Origin: Lientehia hominis
GTDB taxonomy: Bacteria; Bacillota; Clostridia; Lachnospirales; Lachnospiraceae
Assembly: GCF_021044755.1 (NCBI RefSeq)
Contig: NZ_JAJNOR010000007.1
Span: forward strand, 62,001 to 126,000
Direction of reading: 5' to 3'
DNA: 64,000 nucleotides
How positions within the stretch are numbered: position 1 is the stretch's first letter; each line of letters opens with the position of its first letter. Position numbers and translations under genes: made by a program. Shown piece after piece: positions 50,806-59,869 of the stretch. Below the pieces are notes generated by a model. The model ran no database searches, had not been told where the DNA came from, and saw only the letters and a program-made list of their open reading frames with translations.

Positions 50806-52305
50806 GTGAAGCTGAGAACAAAATTGATGATCACCTTTTTTACTATCGTTCTCGTACCCATTGCGATGGTATATATTTGTATTTTTGCGTTGGGAAGCTT
50901 TCAGGCGCGCACCTTGAAATCGGATTACGATATCACCGGAGTCGGAGACATGTATTCCGGAGCTTCTGTTCAGGTGTTTAATTCTCTGACCATGAATGTA
51001 CAGCATGATATCTATGAGATCGCCAACAAAGATCCGGACCAGTTTGAAGATGCCGGGTACCAGCAGGAGCTGAACCAGAGGCTTGCCGGCAAATATTCCT
51101 TTCTGGTCATCCGAAAGGGTGAGGAAATCATTTTCAGCGGGAACACAGACGGAGACGAGGCAGAACTAAAAACAGAACTGCCCGATTACAGGAGCAGCGA
51201 TGAGAGGAACGACAACAAGTCTGGAAGTGTGTTCAGCAGTGACAGCAAAAGACTGATCAAGCAGCAGGACCTGACCTTTTCGGACGGGACCCGCGGAAGC
51301 GTGTTCATCGTGACCTCCGTTGGTGAACTGATTCCTCAGATTAAGAGTATGTTCCGGGATATGACGCTGGCGGTGCTGATTCTGCTGATCATGATATCGG
51401 CGCTTCTTACCATGTGGGTCTACCGGGCGATTCTCCGGCCTCTCGGGGAGCTTAAAAAAGCCACGAAGGAGATCAAAGAAGGCAATCTGGATTACGAGCT
51501 GAAGATCAAGGAGAAGGATGAGATCGGGCAGCTCTGCCTGGACTTTGAGGAAATGCGCCAAAGGCTTAAAGACAACGCAGAGGAGAAGCTGGAGTACGAT
51601 AAGGAAAATAAAGAGCTAATAAGCAATATCTCCCATGATCTTAAGACCCCTATTACAGCGATCAAGGGATATGTGGAGGGTATTATGGACGGGGTGGCAT
51701 CCTCCCCGGAGAAGCTGGATAAATATATCCGCACCATATATAACAAGGCAAACGATATGGATAAGCTGATTGATGAGCTCACGTTTTATTCCAAGATCGA
51801 CACCAATAAGATTCCGTACACCTTTTCCAAGATTGATGTAAACGCCTATTTTGAGGACTGTGTGGAAGAGATAGGACTGGAGCTGGAGTCCAGGAATATC
51901 GATCTGGGGTTCTTTGACTATACGGAAGGGCCGGTGATGATCATTGCCGACGCGGAGCAGTTAAAACGTGTCATCAACAATATTGTCAGCAATTCCGTTA
52001 AATATTTGGATAAAAAGAAAGGTATCATCAATATCCGTCTTAAAGATGACGGAGATTTTATACAAATAGAGATTGAGGATAACGGCAAGGGCATCGCAGC
52101 CAGGGACCTGCCCAATATTTTTGACCGGTTTTACCGGACGGATTCTTCCAGGAACTCTTCCAAGGGCGGAAGCGGCATCGGCCTGTCCATCGTGAGGAAG
52201 ATCATAGAGGATCATGGCGGGCGTATCTGGGCCACCAGCAAGGAGTCCATAGGAACTGTGATGCACATTGTGCTGAGAAAATACCAGGAGGTAGTACATG
52301 AGTAG
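50806..52305 (+). CDS. sensor histidine kinase
   Basis: The 499-residue kinase starts with GTG after GGGAGATGCAGGATAC. It has membrane segments at about 10-30 and 183-207 enclosing an extracellular sensor domain, then a HAMP domain (RAILRPLGELKKATKEIKEG), the dimerisation domain with ISNISHDLKTPITAIKGYVE (phospho-acceptor His277), and a full ATPase domain with NNIVSNSVKYLDKKKG, EDNGKGIAARDLPNIFDRFY and GSGIGLSIVRKI. It overlaps the response regulator gene by 8 bases, and the kinase comes first, the reverse of the other pair. Confidence 0.95.
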   Translation: MKLRTKLMITFFTIVLVPIAMVYICIFALGSFQARTLKSDYDITGVGDMYSGASVQVFNSLTMNVQHDIYEIANKDPDQFEDAGYQQELNQRLAGKYSFLVIRKGEEIIFSGNTDGDEAELKTELPDYRSSDERNDNKSGSVFSSDSKRLIKQQDLTFSDGTRGSVFIVTSVGELIPQIKSMFRDMTLAVLILLIMISALLTMWVYRAILRPLGELKKATKEIKEGNLDYELKIKEKDEIGQLCLDFEEMRQRLKDNAEEKLEYDKENKELISNISHDLKTPITAIKGYVEGIMDGVASSPEKLDKYIRTIYNKANDMDKLIDELTFYSKIDTNKIPYTFSKIDVNAYFEDCVEEIGLELESRNIDLGFFDYTEGPVMIIADAEQLKRVINNIVSNSVKYLDKKKGIINIRLKDDGDFIQIEIEDNGKGIAARDLPNIFDRFYRTDSSRNSSKGGSGIGLSIVRKIIEDHGGRIWATSKESIGTVMHIVLRKYQEVVHE

Positions 52306-52987
52306 GATTTTGATCGTAGAAGATGAAGAAAGCATCGCGGAGCTGGAAAAAGATTATCTGGAGCTCAGTGGTTTTGACGTGGACATAGAGACAGACGGCA
52401 GCCAGGGGCTTGACCGCGCCCTGAAGGAGGATTTTGATCTGCTGATCCTGGATCTAATGCTTCCCGGTACGGATGGATTCGAGATCTGCAAACAGGTGAG
52501 GGCGGTGAAGAATACTCCTATACTTATGGTTTCGGCCAAAAAGGATGATATCGATAAGATCCGGGGGCTTGGCCTTGGCGCAGACGACTATATTACGAAG
52601 CCATTCAGCCCCAGTGAGATGGTGGCCAGGGTGAAGGCGCATCTGGCCAGATATGAAAGGCTTATCGGGAGCGGGATGCCTGAAAATGAGATTGTGGAAA
52701 TCCGCGGCCTGAAGATAGACAAGACCGCGAGACGAGTATATATAAACGGAGAAGAAAAGAATTTTACCACGAAGGAATTTGACCTGCTCACTTTCCTCGC
52801 GCAGAACCCGAACCATGTATTCACCAAGGAGGAGCTGTTCCGGGAAATCTGGGATATGGAATCCGTGGGAGATATCGCGACCGTGACGGTGCATATCAAG
52901 AAGATTCGTGAAAAGATTGAGTTTAATACGGCCAAGCCTCAGTATATCGAGACCATATGGGGTGTGGGCTACCGGTTTAAAATGTAA
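52298..52987 (+). CDS. OmpR/VanR-family response regulator
   Basis: The 229-residue regulator has the acidic pair in ILIVEDEESIAEL, phosphoacceptor Asp52 in LLILDLMLPGTDG, the switch Ser in PILMVSAKK and the Lys of YITKPFSPSEM. The winged-helix DNA-binding domain spans about 130-229 with TTKEFDLLTFLAQNPNHVFT and TVTVHIKKIREKIEFNTAKP. It is translationally coupled to the kinase. The upstream half-site array suggests autoregulation. Confidence 0.95.
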   Translation: MSRILIVEDEESIAELEKDYLELSGFDVDIETDGSQGLDRALKEDFDLLILDLMLPGTDGFEICKQVRAVKNTPILMVSAKKDDIDKIRGLGLGADDYITKPFSPSEMVARVKAHLARYERLIGSGMPENEIVEIRGLKIDKTARRVYINGEEKNFTTKEFDLLTFLAQNPNHVFTKEELFREIWDMESVGDIATVTVHIKKIREKIEFNTAKPQYIETIWGVGYRFKM

Positions 52988-53071
52988 TACAGCGTATAAA
53001 TCCCGTGCTTCTGCCTATACTAAGCCCAGTATAATAAATGCCCTCGGGCATCTAAAAGGGCGGAAATTTGG

Positions 53072-54139
53072 ATGGGACAGGACGGCAAAGGGCGAAAATT
53101 AAGTGAAAAACAGAAAAAGGCCCTGTTGGTAACAGGAATCACCGCGGCAGTATATATTTCTTTCAAATATCTACTGCCTCTTGTGATTCCTTTTTTAACG
53201 GCCTACTGGGTCGCGCTTCTGGTGCGGCCGGGCTCCAGATGGCTCCATAAAAAACTGCGTTTGAAGGAGGGGATATGGGCATCTCTTCTGGTGACCGCAT
53301 TTTCAGCGCTGCTTCTGACGGCTGTGTATTTTCTGGGACGTCTTTTTCTGGAGCAGCTTTTTATGGCGATCAGGAGGCTTCCTGTCTATACCAGATATCT
53401 CTGCGGGTGGCTGGACGATCTGTGCTGCCGCTGCGACGATTCTCTGGGGTTTGCGAAAGGGACCTCTCTGGAGTTTATATATACTCAGTGTGAGAACATC
53501 ATGAGCCGTATGGGCGATATGGCCGGCGTGTTTGTAATGGATAATTCCATGGCAGTTTTGAAATGGGTGATAAAAGGCGGGGCGTTCCTGGCGATCGTGT
53601 CCATTGGAAGTGTGCTCATGGTATCCTCCATGGGAAGAATCCGCAGGTATCGGAACATATCTGTTTTCCGGCAGGAGATCACGACCGTCACCGGATGCTT
53701 AAGCCGGGTGGGCAAGGCGTTTTTCCGCACTCAGATTCTGATCATGGGCCTCACTTGTCTGGTATGCGGCACGGGGCTTTATCTGCTGGGAAATAATTAC
53801 GCAGTGCTGCTTGGAGTCCTGATCGGGCTTTTGGATGCGCTGCCGGTATTTGGTACCGGTACGGTCCTGATTCCGTGGGCGGTCTTTTCTGTCCTCCTCG
53901 GCAATTGGGCTTATGCCATCGGACTGACGGCAATCTACGCCATCTGTTATTTTCTGAGAGAAGTGATGGAGGCCAAGATGATGGGAGGCCATATGGGGAT
54001 TCCTCCGCTGGAGATGCTGATGAGCATGTATATTGGACTTATGCTGTTTGGAGTGGCCGGGTTCATATTGGGACCCTTTGGCTTCATGGTCATAAAAGAG
54101 CTAACGGAGATGTACGGAGGAAAGGGTATACGGGCATGA
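53072..54139 (+). CDS. ytvI: AI-2E family / sporulation membrane protein YtvI-like
   Basis: The 355-residue protein has about seven to eight membrane segments and the general AI-2E transporter family pattern, with ALLVRPGSRWLHKKLRLKEG in the first loop, GVLIGLLDALPVFGTGTVLI near 250 and MGGHMGIPPLEMLMSMYIGL near 305. In Clostridia this branch is annotated as the sporulation integral membrane protein YtvI. Substrate, if any, is unknown. It lies 85 bp after the response regulator, beyond a short ATGCCC/GGGCAT hairpin at 53039. Confidence 0.82.
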   Translation: MGQDGKGRKLSEKQKKALLVTGITAAVYISFKYLLPLVIPFLTAYWVALLVRPGSRWLHKKLRLKEGIWASLLVTAFSALLLTAVYFLGRLFLEQLFMAIRRLPVYTRYLCGWLDDLCCRCDDSLGFAKGTSLEFIYTQCENIMSRMGDMAGVFVMDNSMAVLKWVIKGGAFLAIVSIGSVLMVSSMGRIRRYRNISVFRQEITTVTGCLSRVGKAFFRTQILIMGLTCLVCGTGLYLLGNNYAVLLGVLIGLLDALPVFGTGTVLIPWAVFSVLLGNWAYAIGLTAIYAICYFLREVMEAKMMGGHMGIPPLEMLMSMYIGLMLFGVAGFILGPFGFMVIKELTEMYGGKGIRA

Positions 54140-54254
54140 CAGCGTACGAAAACAAACGGGCCTGTAATTCGTTTGACAGTCTGAAGGCGGCTAAGGTATA
54201 ATAATTGTGAATCGTTTCCAATTTTGCGGCGCGAAGGTGCGGAAAGGAGACTAT

Positions 54255-55895
54255 ATGTTTTGCAGTAACTGCGGACAGAAGTTAAATGAAAATGATAAAT
54301 TTTGTGAGAATTGCGGGAATCCGGTGTATCAGGAGCCGGAAGACTCGATTCCCAATTTGGAAAAAGAGATCATGAAAAATATGGAGGATGAGCTGATTTT
54401 CGAAATACCGGCTGGAGCTCAGTCTCATCCGGAGAATCCCCATCGTGAAGGGCCGCGTACCGGAGGGGCATATGGCCAGGCAGGGGCCGGTCCACAGCCG
54501 GGTAATACATATGATCATCTCGGCGGGCGCAGCGAGGAACCTCCGGCCTATGGATCAATGCCGGGCGTTCATAAAAAGCAGCCGGAGAAAAAGAAATCCA
54601 GACTATGGATCATCATTCTGGCGGCTGTGGCGGCAGCTCTGCTGATCGGAGCAGCGGTTTTGTTTTTTATGGTTTCCGGTCCTGTGAGTAAACTGAAGGC
54701 CAGCGTGAGAGACAGAGACTGGACCCGGGCGGAAGCCCTGTATGAAAAGAATTTTGCAGGAAAAGACAGACGGGAGCAGCAGGCCGCCGGCATTTTAGGG
54801 GACGCAGTCCAGGAGATTCAGTCTGAATTTATATCAGAAACCACGGATTATCAAACGGCGAGGCGGTATCTCAAAGCCATATCAGGATTCTGGGATGATG
54901 AAAGTGTGGAAACGGCGCTGGAGAGCATCAGGGAGCTGAATGATTCAAGGACGGCCTTTAAAGAAGCGGAAGCGTGTATGGAGGATGAAGATTACGCCGG
55001 GGCCATTCAGAAGTTTTCGGAAGTGATAAAGGCGGATGGGAAGTATGAGGAAGCCAGCGCTCGTCTGGAAACGGCCAAGTCCAAGTATAAAGATAAAGTT
55101 CTCAATGAGTCGCAGGCTCAGGCGGAGCTGAATGACTATGATACTGCTATTGCCCAGGTGAAGGAAGCTTTAAAAATACTTTCGGGTGACCGGGACCTGC
55201 AGGAGAAGCTGGAAGAGCTGGAGGACGGACAGGAAAAGTATGCCATTCAGTCAGTTCTCGATCAGGCGGACAGCTATGCGTCAAAGGGAAATTATTACAG
55301 TGCGCTGGATCTGCTCCGGAATACGTTAAAGGAAAATCCTGGAAATGAAAAGCTGTCCCGGGCGCTGGAAAACTACCGGCAGAAATACCAGGAGGATATT
55401 CTGGGCAAAGCGCAGGCCGCTTTGGGAAGTGATGAGAATTATGACGCGGCTGTCGTCGTCCTGGACGGCGCCCTTCATACTTTGGACGGGGATTATCCGG
55501 AGATCGAACAGGTTCTCCGGGAAAAGCGAGAAGAGTATATTCAGGCGCAGCTGGCAAAGAGCCAGCAGGACAATTCAGTCTCTTCCGCGGTGGGCAACTG
55601 GAACGTGACCACAGTGACCACAGGAACATATGAGATGCCGGCCGGCGATTTCCTGATGTACGGAGGGATGATGAACACACAGATGCGTCTGGAAATTTAT
55701 GACACAGGCGAATTTTATCTGGACATTCTGGGGAAAACAGGAGAAGGGACATGGTCCGCGGACGGTCAGGAGAACGGCCGCTATATCCTGACCATGGGAA
55801 CGGATACGCAGCCTGTGACCATAGACGGCGCCGGAAAACTGAGTATGGAGCTGGATGGAGTACTTCTTAAATTTGAAAAAGAAACATCGGCTTGA
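54255..55895 (+). CDS. zinc-ribbon, single-pass membrane protein with TPR-like repeats
   Basis: ATG 54255, after GGAAAGGAGACTAT, is preferred to the upstream GTG 54207. The 546-residue protein begins with a zinc ribbon (MFCSNCGQKLNENDKFCENC; two CxxC pairs). A Gly/Pro-rich linker and a membrane segment near 116-137 (WIIILAAVAAALLIGAAVLF) follow. Residues 150-440 are helical repeats of TPR style, such as DYAGAIQKFSEVIKADGKYE and YYSALDLLRNTLKENPGNEK. A C-terminal beta domain ends the protein. The stop codon TGA is part of the -35 hexamer of the next promoter. Function is unknown. Confidence 0.8.
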   Translation: MFCSNCGQKLNENDKFCENCGNPVYQEPEDSIPNLEKEIMKNMEDELIFEIPAGAQSHPENPHREGPRTGGAYGQAGAGPQPGNTYDHLGGRSEEPPAYGSMPGVHKKQPEKKKSRLWIIILAAVAAALLIGAAVLFFMVSGPVSKLKASVRDRDWTRAEALYEKNFAGKDRREQQAAGILGDAVQEIQSEFISETTDYQTARRYLKAISGFWDDESVETALESIRELNDSRTAFKEAEACMEDEDYAGAIQKFSEVIKADGKYEEASARLETAKSKYKDKVLNESQAQAELNDYDTAIAQVKEALKILSGDRDLQEKLEELEDGQEKYAIQSVLDQADSYASKGNYYSALDLLRNTLKENPGNEKLSRALENYRQKYQEDILGKAQAALGSDENYDAAVVVLDGALHTLDGDYPEIEQVLREKREEYIQAQLAKSQQDNSVSSAVGNWNVTTVTTGTYEMPAGDFLMYGGMMNTQMRLEIYDTGEFYLDILGKTGEGTWSADGQENGRYILTMGTDTQPVTIDGAGKLSMELDGVLLKFEKETSA

Positions 55896-55920
55896 CAAAT
55901 ACTTTCAAGTATCCTAGAAT
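55892..55920 (+). promoter_or_regulatory. proS leader promoter
   Basis: TTGACA (55892-55897), a 17-bp spacer and TAGAAT (55915-55920) give a near-consensus promoter. Its -35 overlaps the stop codon of the preceding gene. Confidence 0.85.
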
Positions 55921-55944
55921 AACTTTATATTTGCGGAATATGAG

Positions 55945-56170
55945 AAACATGGCGTTGAAGAGGGTTAGTAAATGGCGGACTGTCAGTCCAGAGAGAGGGC
56001 CGGAGCTGGAAGGTCCTTCTGGCAGAGCTGTTGAACCTGCCTTGGAGCCCCATATGAAAATATGGCGCGGTCCCGGCGATATGGGGAAGAGAGATAGCCG
56101 GTCTCCGGCTAATGAGGGTGGTACCGCCGAACTTCGGCCCCTTGTTCCATGTGGAATAAGGGGCTTTTTA
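55945..56170 (+). promoter_or_regulatory. proline-specific T-box riboswitch
   Basis: The leader has the T-box hallmarks in order: the Stem I start GTTGAAGAGGGTTAGTAAA, an AGAGAG-type motif at 55990-55996, a specifier region GAA-CCU-G closing into CCTTGGAGC, the T-box sequence GGGTGGTACCGCC at 56116-56128, and a terminator with stem GCCCCTTGTTCC / GGAATAAGGGGC (56137-56164) followed by five T. The specifier CCU at 56036-56038 is a proline codon, matching the downstream prolyl-tRNA synthetase. Uncharged tRNA-Pro would stabilise the antiterminator and switch the gene on. Confidence 0.93.
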
Positions 56171-56221
56171 TATTCATTAAAAATCACGCCCCATAATTAA
56201 TTATTTTAAGGAGAATGAGAT

Positions 56222-57661
56222 ATGGCAAAGGAAAAGAAATTAGTGGAATCCATTACTTCCATGAGTGAAGATTTTGCTCAGTGGTATACGGATGTGGTGA
56301 AAAAAGCAGAATTGGTAGAATACTCCAATGTCAGGGGATGTATGATCATCCGGCCCAACGGTTATGCCATCTGGGAAAATATACAGAAAGAGCTGGACAG
56401 GCGCTTTAAAGAGACCGGCGTGGAGAATGTCTATATGCCCATGTTTATCCCGGAGAGTCTGCTGCAGAAGGAAAAGGACCATGTGGAAGGCTTTGCGCCG
56501 GAAGTTGCCTGGGTGACCCAGGGAGGCCTTGAGACTCTGCCGGAGAGGCTTTGCGTGCGTCCGACCTCTGAGACTCTGTTCTGCGATTTTTATTCCAGGA
56601 TCATCCAGTCCCACAGAGATCTTCCGAAGCTTTATAACCAGTGGTGCTCTGTAGTCCGCTGGGAAAAGACGACGCGTCCGTTTCTGCGTTCCGCTGAATT
56701 TTTATGGCAGGAAGGCCATACGGCCCACGCTACAGAGGAAGAAGCGGAAGCCCGGACCATTCAGATGTTGAATGTTTATGCGGATTTTTGTGAAGAAGAA
56801 TTGGCGATACCGGTAATAAAAGGACGCAAGACAGATAAAGAGAAATTTGCCGGCGCTCATTCCACCTATACCATTGAAGCGCTTATGCACGACGGCAAGG
56901 CGCTTCAGTCCGGGACCAGCCATAATTTTGGCGACGGATTTGCAAAGGCTTTTGATATTCAGTATTCTGACAGCCAGAACCAGCTCCAGTACGTGCATCA
57001 GACATCGTGGGGCATGTCTACCCGCATCATCGGCGCGCTCATCATGGTGCATGGAGATGACAGCGGACTGAAGCTTCCTCCGAGGATTGCGCCGGTGCAG
57101 GCAATGGTGATTCCGATCTCTCAGAGAAAAGAGGGCGTGATGGAAAAAGCTGCTTCTCTTCGCGATGTACTGAAAGCGGCCGGTATCCGTGTAAAGCTGG
57201 ATGATTCCGACAAGAGTCCGGGCTGGAAATTCAGCGAACAGGAAATGAGAGGGATTCCTATCCGTGTGGAGATTGGTCCGAAGGATATGGAACAGAACCA
57301 GGCGGTGATCGTCCGCCGCGATACCCGTGAAAAGATTGTGGTATCATTGGATGAGCTGGCAGACAAGGCGAAAGAGATTCTGGACTGCATCCAGAAGGAT
57401 ATGCTGGCGCGGGCGAAGGAACATTTGAAGGAGCACACCTATGCGGCCAGGGACTATGAAGAGTTCAAGAAGATTGTGGCAGAGAAGCCGGGATTCGTAA
57501 AGATGATGTGGTGCGGCGACGAGACATGTGAGCTCAAGATTAAAGAGGATACCACAGCGACCTCACGCTGTATGCCGTTTGAGCAGGAACAGATCACGGA
57601 TGTGTGTCCGGTATGCGGAAAGCCTGCAAAGACAATGGTATATTGGGGCAAAGCATATTAA
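56222..57661 (+). CDS. proS: prolyl-tRNA synthetase (archaeal/eukaryote-type)
   Basis: The 479-residue class II synthetase is of the short type without the bacterial editing insertion. It shows GCMIIRPNGYAIWENIQKEL, MPMFIPESLLQKEKDHVEGF, motif 2 WCSVVRWEKTTRPFLRSAEF, LWQEGHTAHATEEEAEA, the anticodon-binding domain, and a C-terminal zinc domain with CGDETCELKIKE and DVCPVCGKPAKTMVYWGKAY ending in Tyr, as in this subgroup. It follows the proline T-box by about 50 bp. A terminator lies after the stop. Confidence 0.98.
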   Translation: MAKEKKLVESITSMSEDFAQWYTDVVKKAELVEYSNVRGCMIIRPNGYAIWENIQKELDRRFKETGVENVYMPMFIPESLLQKEKDHVEGFAPEVAWVTQGGLETLPERLCVRPTSETLFCDFYSRIIQSHRDLPKLYNQWCSVVRWEKTTRPFLRSAEFLWQEGHTAHATEEEAEARTIQMLNVYADFCEEELAIPVIKGRKTDKEKFAGAHSTYTIEALMHDGKALQSGTSHNFGDGFAKAFDIQYSDSQNQLQYVHQTSWGMSTRIIGALIMVHGDDSGLKLPPRIAPVQAMVIPISQRKEGVMEKAASLRDVLKAAGIRVKLDDSDKSPGWKFSEQEMRGIPIRVEIGPKDMEQNQAVIVRRDTREKIVVSLDELADKAKEILDCIQKDMLARAKEHLKEHTYAARDYEEFKKIVAEKPGFVKMMWCGDETCELKIKEDTTATSRCMPFEQEQITDVCPVCGKPAKTMVYWGKAY

Positions 57662-57689
57662 TGACAAAAAAGTAAAAGGAATAGAGACA

Positions 57690-57729
57690 AACAGCTCCGC
57701 TGCCAGTTATGGCGGCGGAGCTGTTTTCT
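57690..57729 (+). terminator. intrinsic terminator after proS
   Basis: AACAGCTCCGC (57690-57700) pairs with GCGGAGCTGTT (57714-57724), with a short inner GCC/GGC stem, followed by TTTTCTT. It overlaps the region just before the convergent SIS gene end. Confidence 0.85.
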
Positions 57730-57732
57730 TAT

Positions 57733-58296
57733 TCATTCCACATTTCGGTGTCTGGTTTCCATTTCTTCTGCCGTTATGCCAAGCTCCTCCTGGAGCATCA
57801 TGACGATGATATCGAAAAGCAACATAAGACCCTGCTCAAACTGATTTCCCATAAGCTGTTTCGTGGGAACCAGATGATCTCCGGAAGAATGGAAGGAGGT
57901 GGCGGGCATCATAGTCACAATATCGGCCATGTCAGCAAAGGGATTGGAAGGCATGGCGCTCATATGGGCCAGAATCGCACCATGTTTCCTGGCCTCTTCC
58001 ATCACATGTCCCATGATCGCATTGTTTCCGCATCCGCAGGAGATAATTACCAGATCGCCCTTTTGAATGGCGGGTGTAGTGTCATCGAACATCCAGTGAG
58101 ATTCTTTGCCCAGATGCATGAGCCTCATGGCAAAGGATTTGGTGGAAAGGCCTTCCCGGCCGAGTCCGAATAAGAAAATCCGCGGAGCTTTTTTGATGGC
58201 CTCCAGCAGCGGGCGGACAGATGTGTCATCCATACGGGAAAAGACTTCGCCCAGTTCTGAGACAACGGTTTCTGAAAGTTTATTAAAGTCTGCCAT
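57733..58296 (-). CDS. SIS-domain sugar isomerase, 6-phospho-3-hexuloisomerase-like
   Basis: The 187-residue protein is a single SIS domain of the HxlB type: APRIFLFGLGREGLSTKSFA near 37-56, MRLMHLGKESHWMFDDTTPA and DLVIISCGCGNNAIMGHV near 81, and MPATSFHSSGDHLVPTKQLM toward the end. Characterised members interconvert hexulose-6-phosphate and fructose-6-phosphate. No hexulose-phosphate synthase gene is nearby, so another ketose or sugar phosphate is possible. It is divergent from the sugar ABC importer, which suggests a shared catabolic role. AGAGG precedes the ATG. Confidence 0.85.
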   Translation of the reverse strand: MADFNKLSETVVSELGEVFSRMDDTSVRPLLEAIKKAPRIFLFGLGREGLSTKSFAMRLMHLGKESHWMFDDTTPAIQKGDLVIISCGCGNNAIMGHVMEEARKHGAILAHMSAMPSNPFADMADIVTMMPATSFHSSGDHLVPTKQLMGNQFEQGLMLLFDIIVMMLQEELGITAEEMETRHRNVE

Positions 58297-58691
58297 AATC
58301 AGTACCTCTTTCTCTGTTTAGATGAGGTCAACGGGTATCCTGCAATGAATATCATACCGTCATGAATTCAGACTTTACGTATTCAGGATAGCAGAAAAGA
58401 AAAAGAAAGGCCATGGACAAAATCCCCAATATAGGCAGATAAAAATGTAGGGAGTTCACAAAGAAAAAAAAGGTGAAGGATAAATCAAAAAATATTGAAA
58501 GGGAAATGTACAAATATCCCAAAAAGGCAATCTCAATTATGAAGGAGACAAAAAACGGAAAATGACTTCCAAAATATCAGGATTTACTTGTGAACGATGA
58601 CGATATACGATGAAAATGCAATGGATATCGCCGGAATCAGACGAGGAAAAAGTGTAAAATTTTGCCGGAAGGTGAGCATGGAGGTGTCAGT
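58297..58691. other. 395-bp divergent intergenic region
   Basis: AT-rich, purine-rich DNA between the SIS gene and the ABC importer. It must contain both promoters, but no hexamer pair convincing enough to annotate was found. No RNA gene or coding frame is supported. An imperfect GAATTC...GTATTC inverted repeat at about 58366-58386 is the only dyad noticed. Confidence 0.5.
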
Positions 58692-59762
58692 ATGAAAAAA
58701 ATAACAGCAGTTTTGTTGGCCGCAGCTATGGTCCTTTGTATGGTCTCATGCGGAAAGCCAAAAGAGACAGGAGCCGGTGAGGGCGAGACGAAGACAGAAG
58801 CCGGAACGGCGGAAAAAACCACAAAAACAGCGGATAAAGAGTCCAGTGAGAAACCGGAGGGGAAAGATAAAGATTCCGGCCTCAGTATGGAAAATCTGAA
58901 AGTGGGGTTTGCACAGCTGGGCCTGGATGGATGGAGGACCGCGCAGACGGCCAGCATGGTAGAGGAAGCGGAAAAACGCGGTATTGAGATGGTTATGACC
59001 AACTGTGAACAGAGCGCGGAAAAGCAGCTGTCCGATGTGGAGGATCTGCTGGCGCAGGGATGCAATGTGATCGTGATTCCACCTGTGGACGCGGATGCGA
59101 TTCTCCCGGCGCTTGATGCCTGCCGGGAAAAGAATGTACCGGTATTCTTGGTCGACCGCGGCGCCAATGCAGTGGCAGGAGAGGACTATGTGACCTGCAT
59201 CGTATCCGATTTCGTATGGGAAGGTGAACAGTGTGTAAAATATCTGACGTCTGCTCTTTCGGATAAAGAGACGATACGTGTCGTGGAAGTGCAGGGGACG
59301 GCAGGCGGCACCGATGTAAGAGACCGTCACCAGGGCTTTATAAACGGAGTGGAAGCGGCCGGAAATATCGAGATCATCTCTGATCAGTGCGCGAACTGGG
59401 ACCGGGCGCAGGCGCAGAATGTGATCGAGAATGTCATCCAATCCACGGGCGGGGAGTTTGATGCCATATACTGTCACAACGATGAAATGGCGCTGGGTGC
59501 CACACTGGCGCTGGAGGCCGCGGGTCTGACGGATATCATTGTCTGCGGCATTGACGGACAGAGAGAAGCGATTCAGGCCATCATAGACGGGAGGCCGCTG
59601 AAAGCGATTGCGACCTGCAGTCCCTTATTTGGGCCAAAAACCTTTGACACTATTGAAGCATATGTGAACGGAGAAGAGCTGGAGCCGCTTCTGATCAATG
59701 AAGACTATCTGATCACACCGGAAAATGCGGCGGAAGCCATTGACAAGTACGCCTATAATTGA
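58692..59762 (+). CDS. ribose-type ABC transporter substrate-binding lipoprotein
   Basis: ATG 58692 opens a 356-residue lipoprotein; the signal ends in MVLCMVSCGKP (Cys19 lipidated). A charged, low-complexity linker (22-65) precedes a two-lobed periplasmic-binding-protein-1 domain with NLKVGFAQLGLDGWRTAQTA, DVEDLLAQGCNVIVIPPVDA, FDAIYCHNDEMALGATLALE and IIVCGIDGQREAIQAI. This matches the RbsB/galactose family that captures monosaccharides outside the membrane. It heads an operon with ATPase and two permeases. The particular sugar is not readable. Confidence 0.93.
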   Translation: MKKITAVLLAAAMVLCMVSCGKPKETGAGEGETKTEAGTAEKTTKTADKESSEKPEGKDKDSGLSMENLKVGFAQLGLDGWRTAQTASMVEEAEKRGIEMVMTNCEQSAEKQLSDVEDLLAQGCNVIVIPPVDADAILPALDACREKNVPVFLVDRGANAVAGEDYVTCIVSDFVWEGEQCVKYLTSALSDKETIRVVEVQGTAGGTDVRDRHQGFINGVEAAGNIEIISDQCANWDRAQAQNVIENVIQSTGGEFDAIYCHNDEMALGATLALEAAGLTDIIVCGIDGQREAIQAIIDGRPLKAIATCSPLFGPKTFDTIEAYVNGEELEPLLINEDYLITPENAAEAIDKYAYN

Positions 59763-59869
59763 GACTGTCTGCTGAATGAAAGTGGAGCAGACAAAAAATG
59801 CGCCGGTGCTCTTAAAGCGCCGGCGCGCTGTTTTCTGGATGGCTTACTAGAAATGCAAGGAGGGTAACA

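Noticed and set aside
58362..58390. Imperfect inverted repeat (TGAAT...ATTCA) in the SIS/ABC intergenic region
   Set aside because: Only five bases per arm match, and no promoter hexamers flank it; this is expected by chance in AT-rich DNA.
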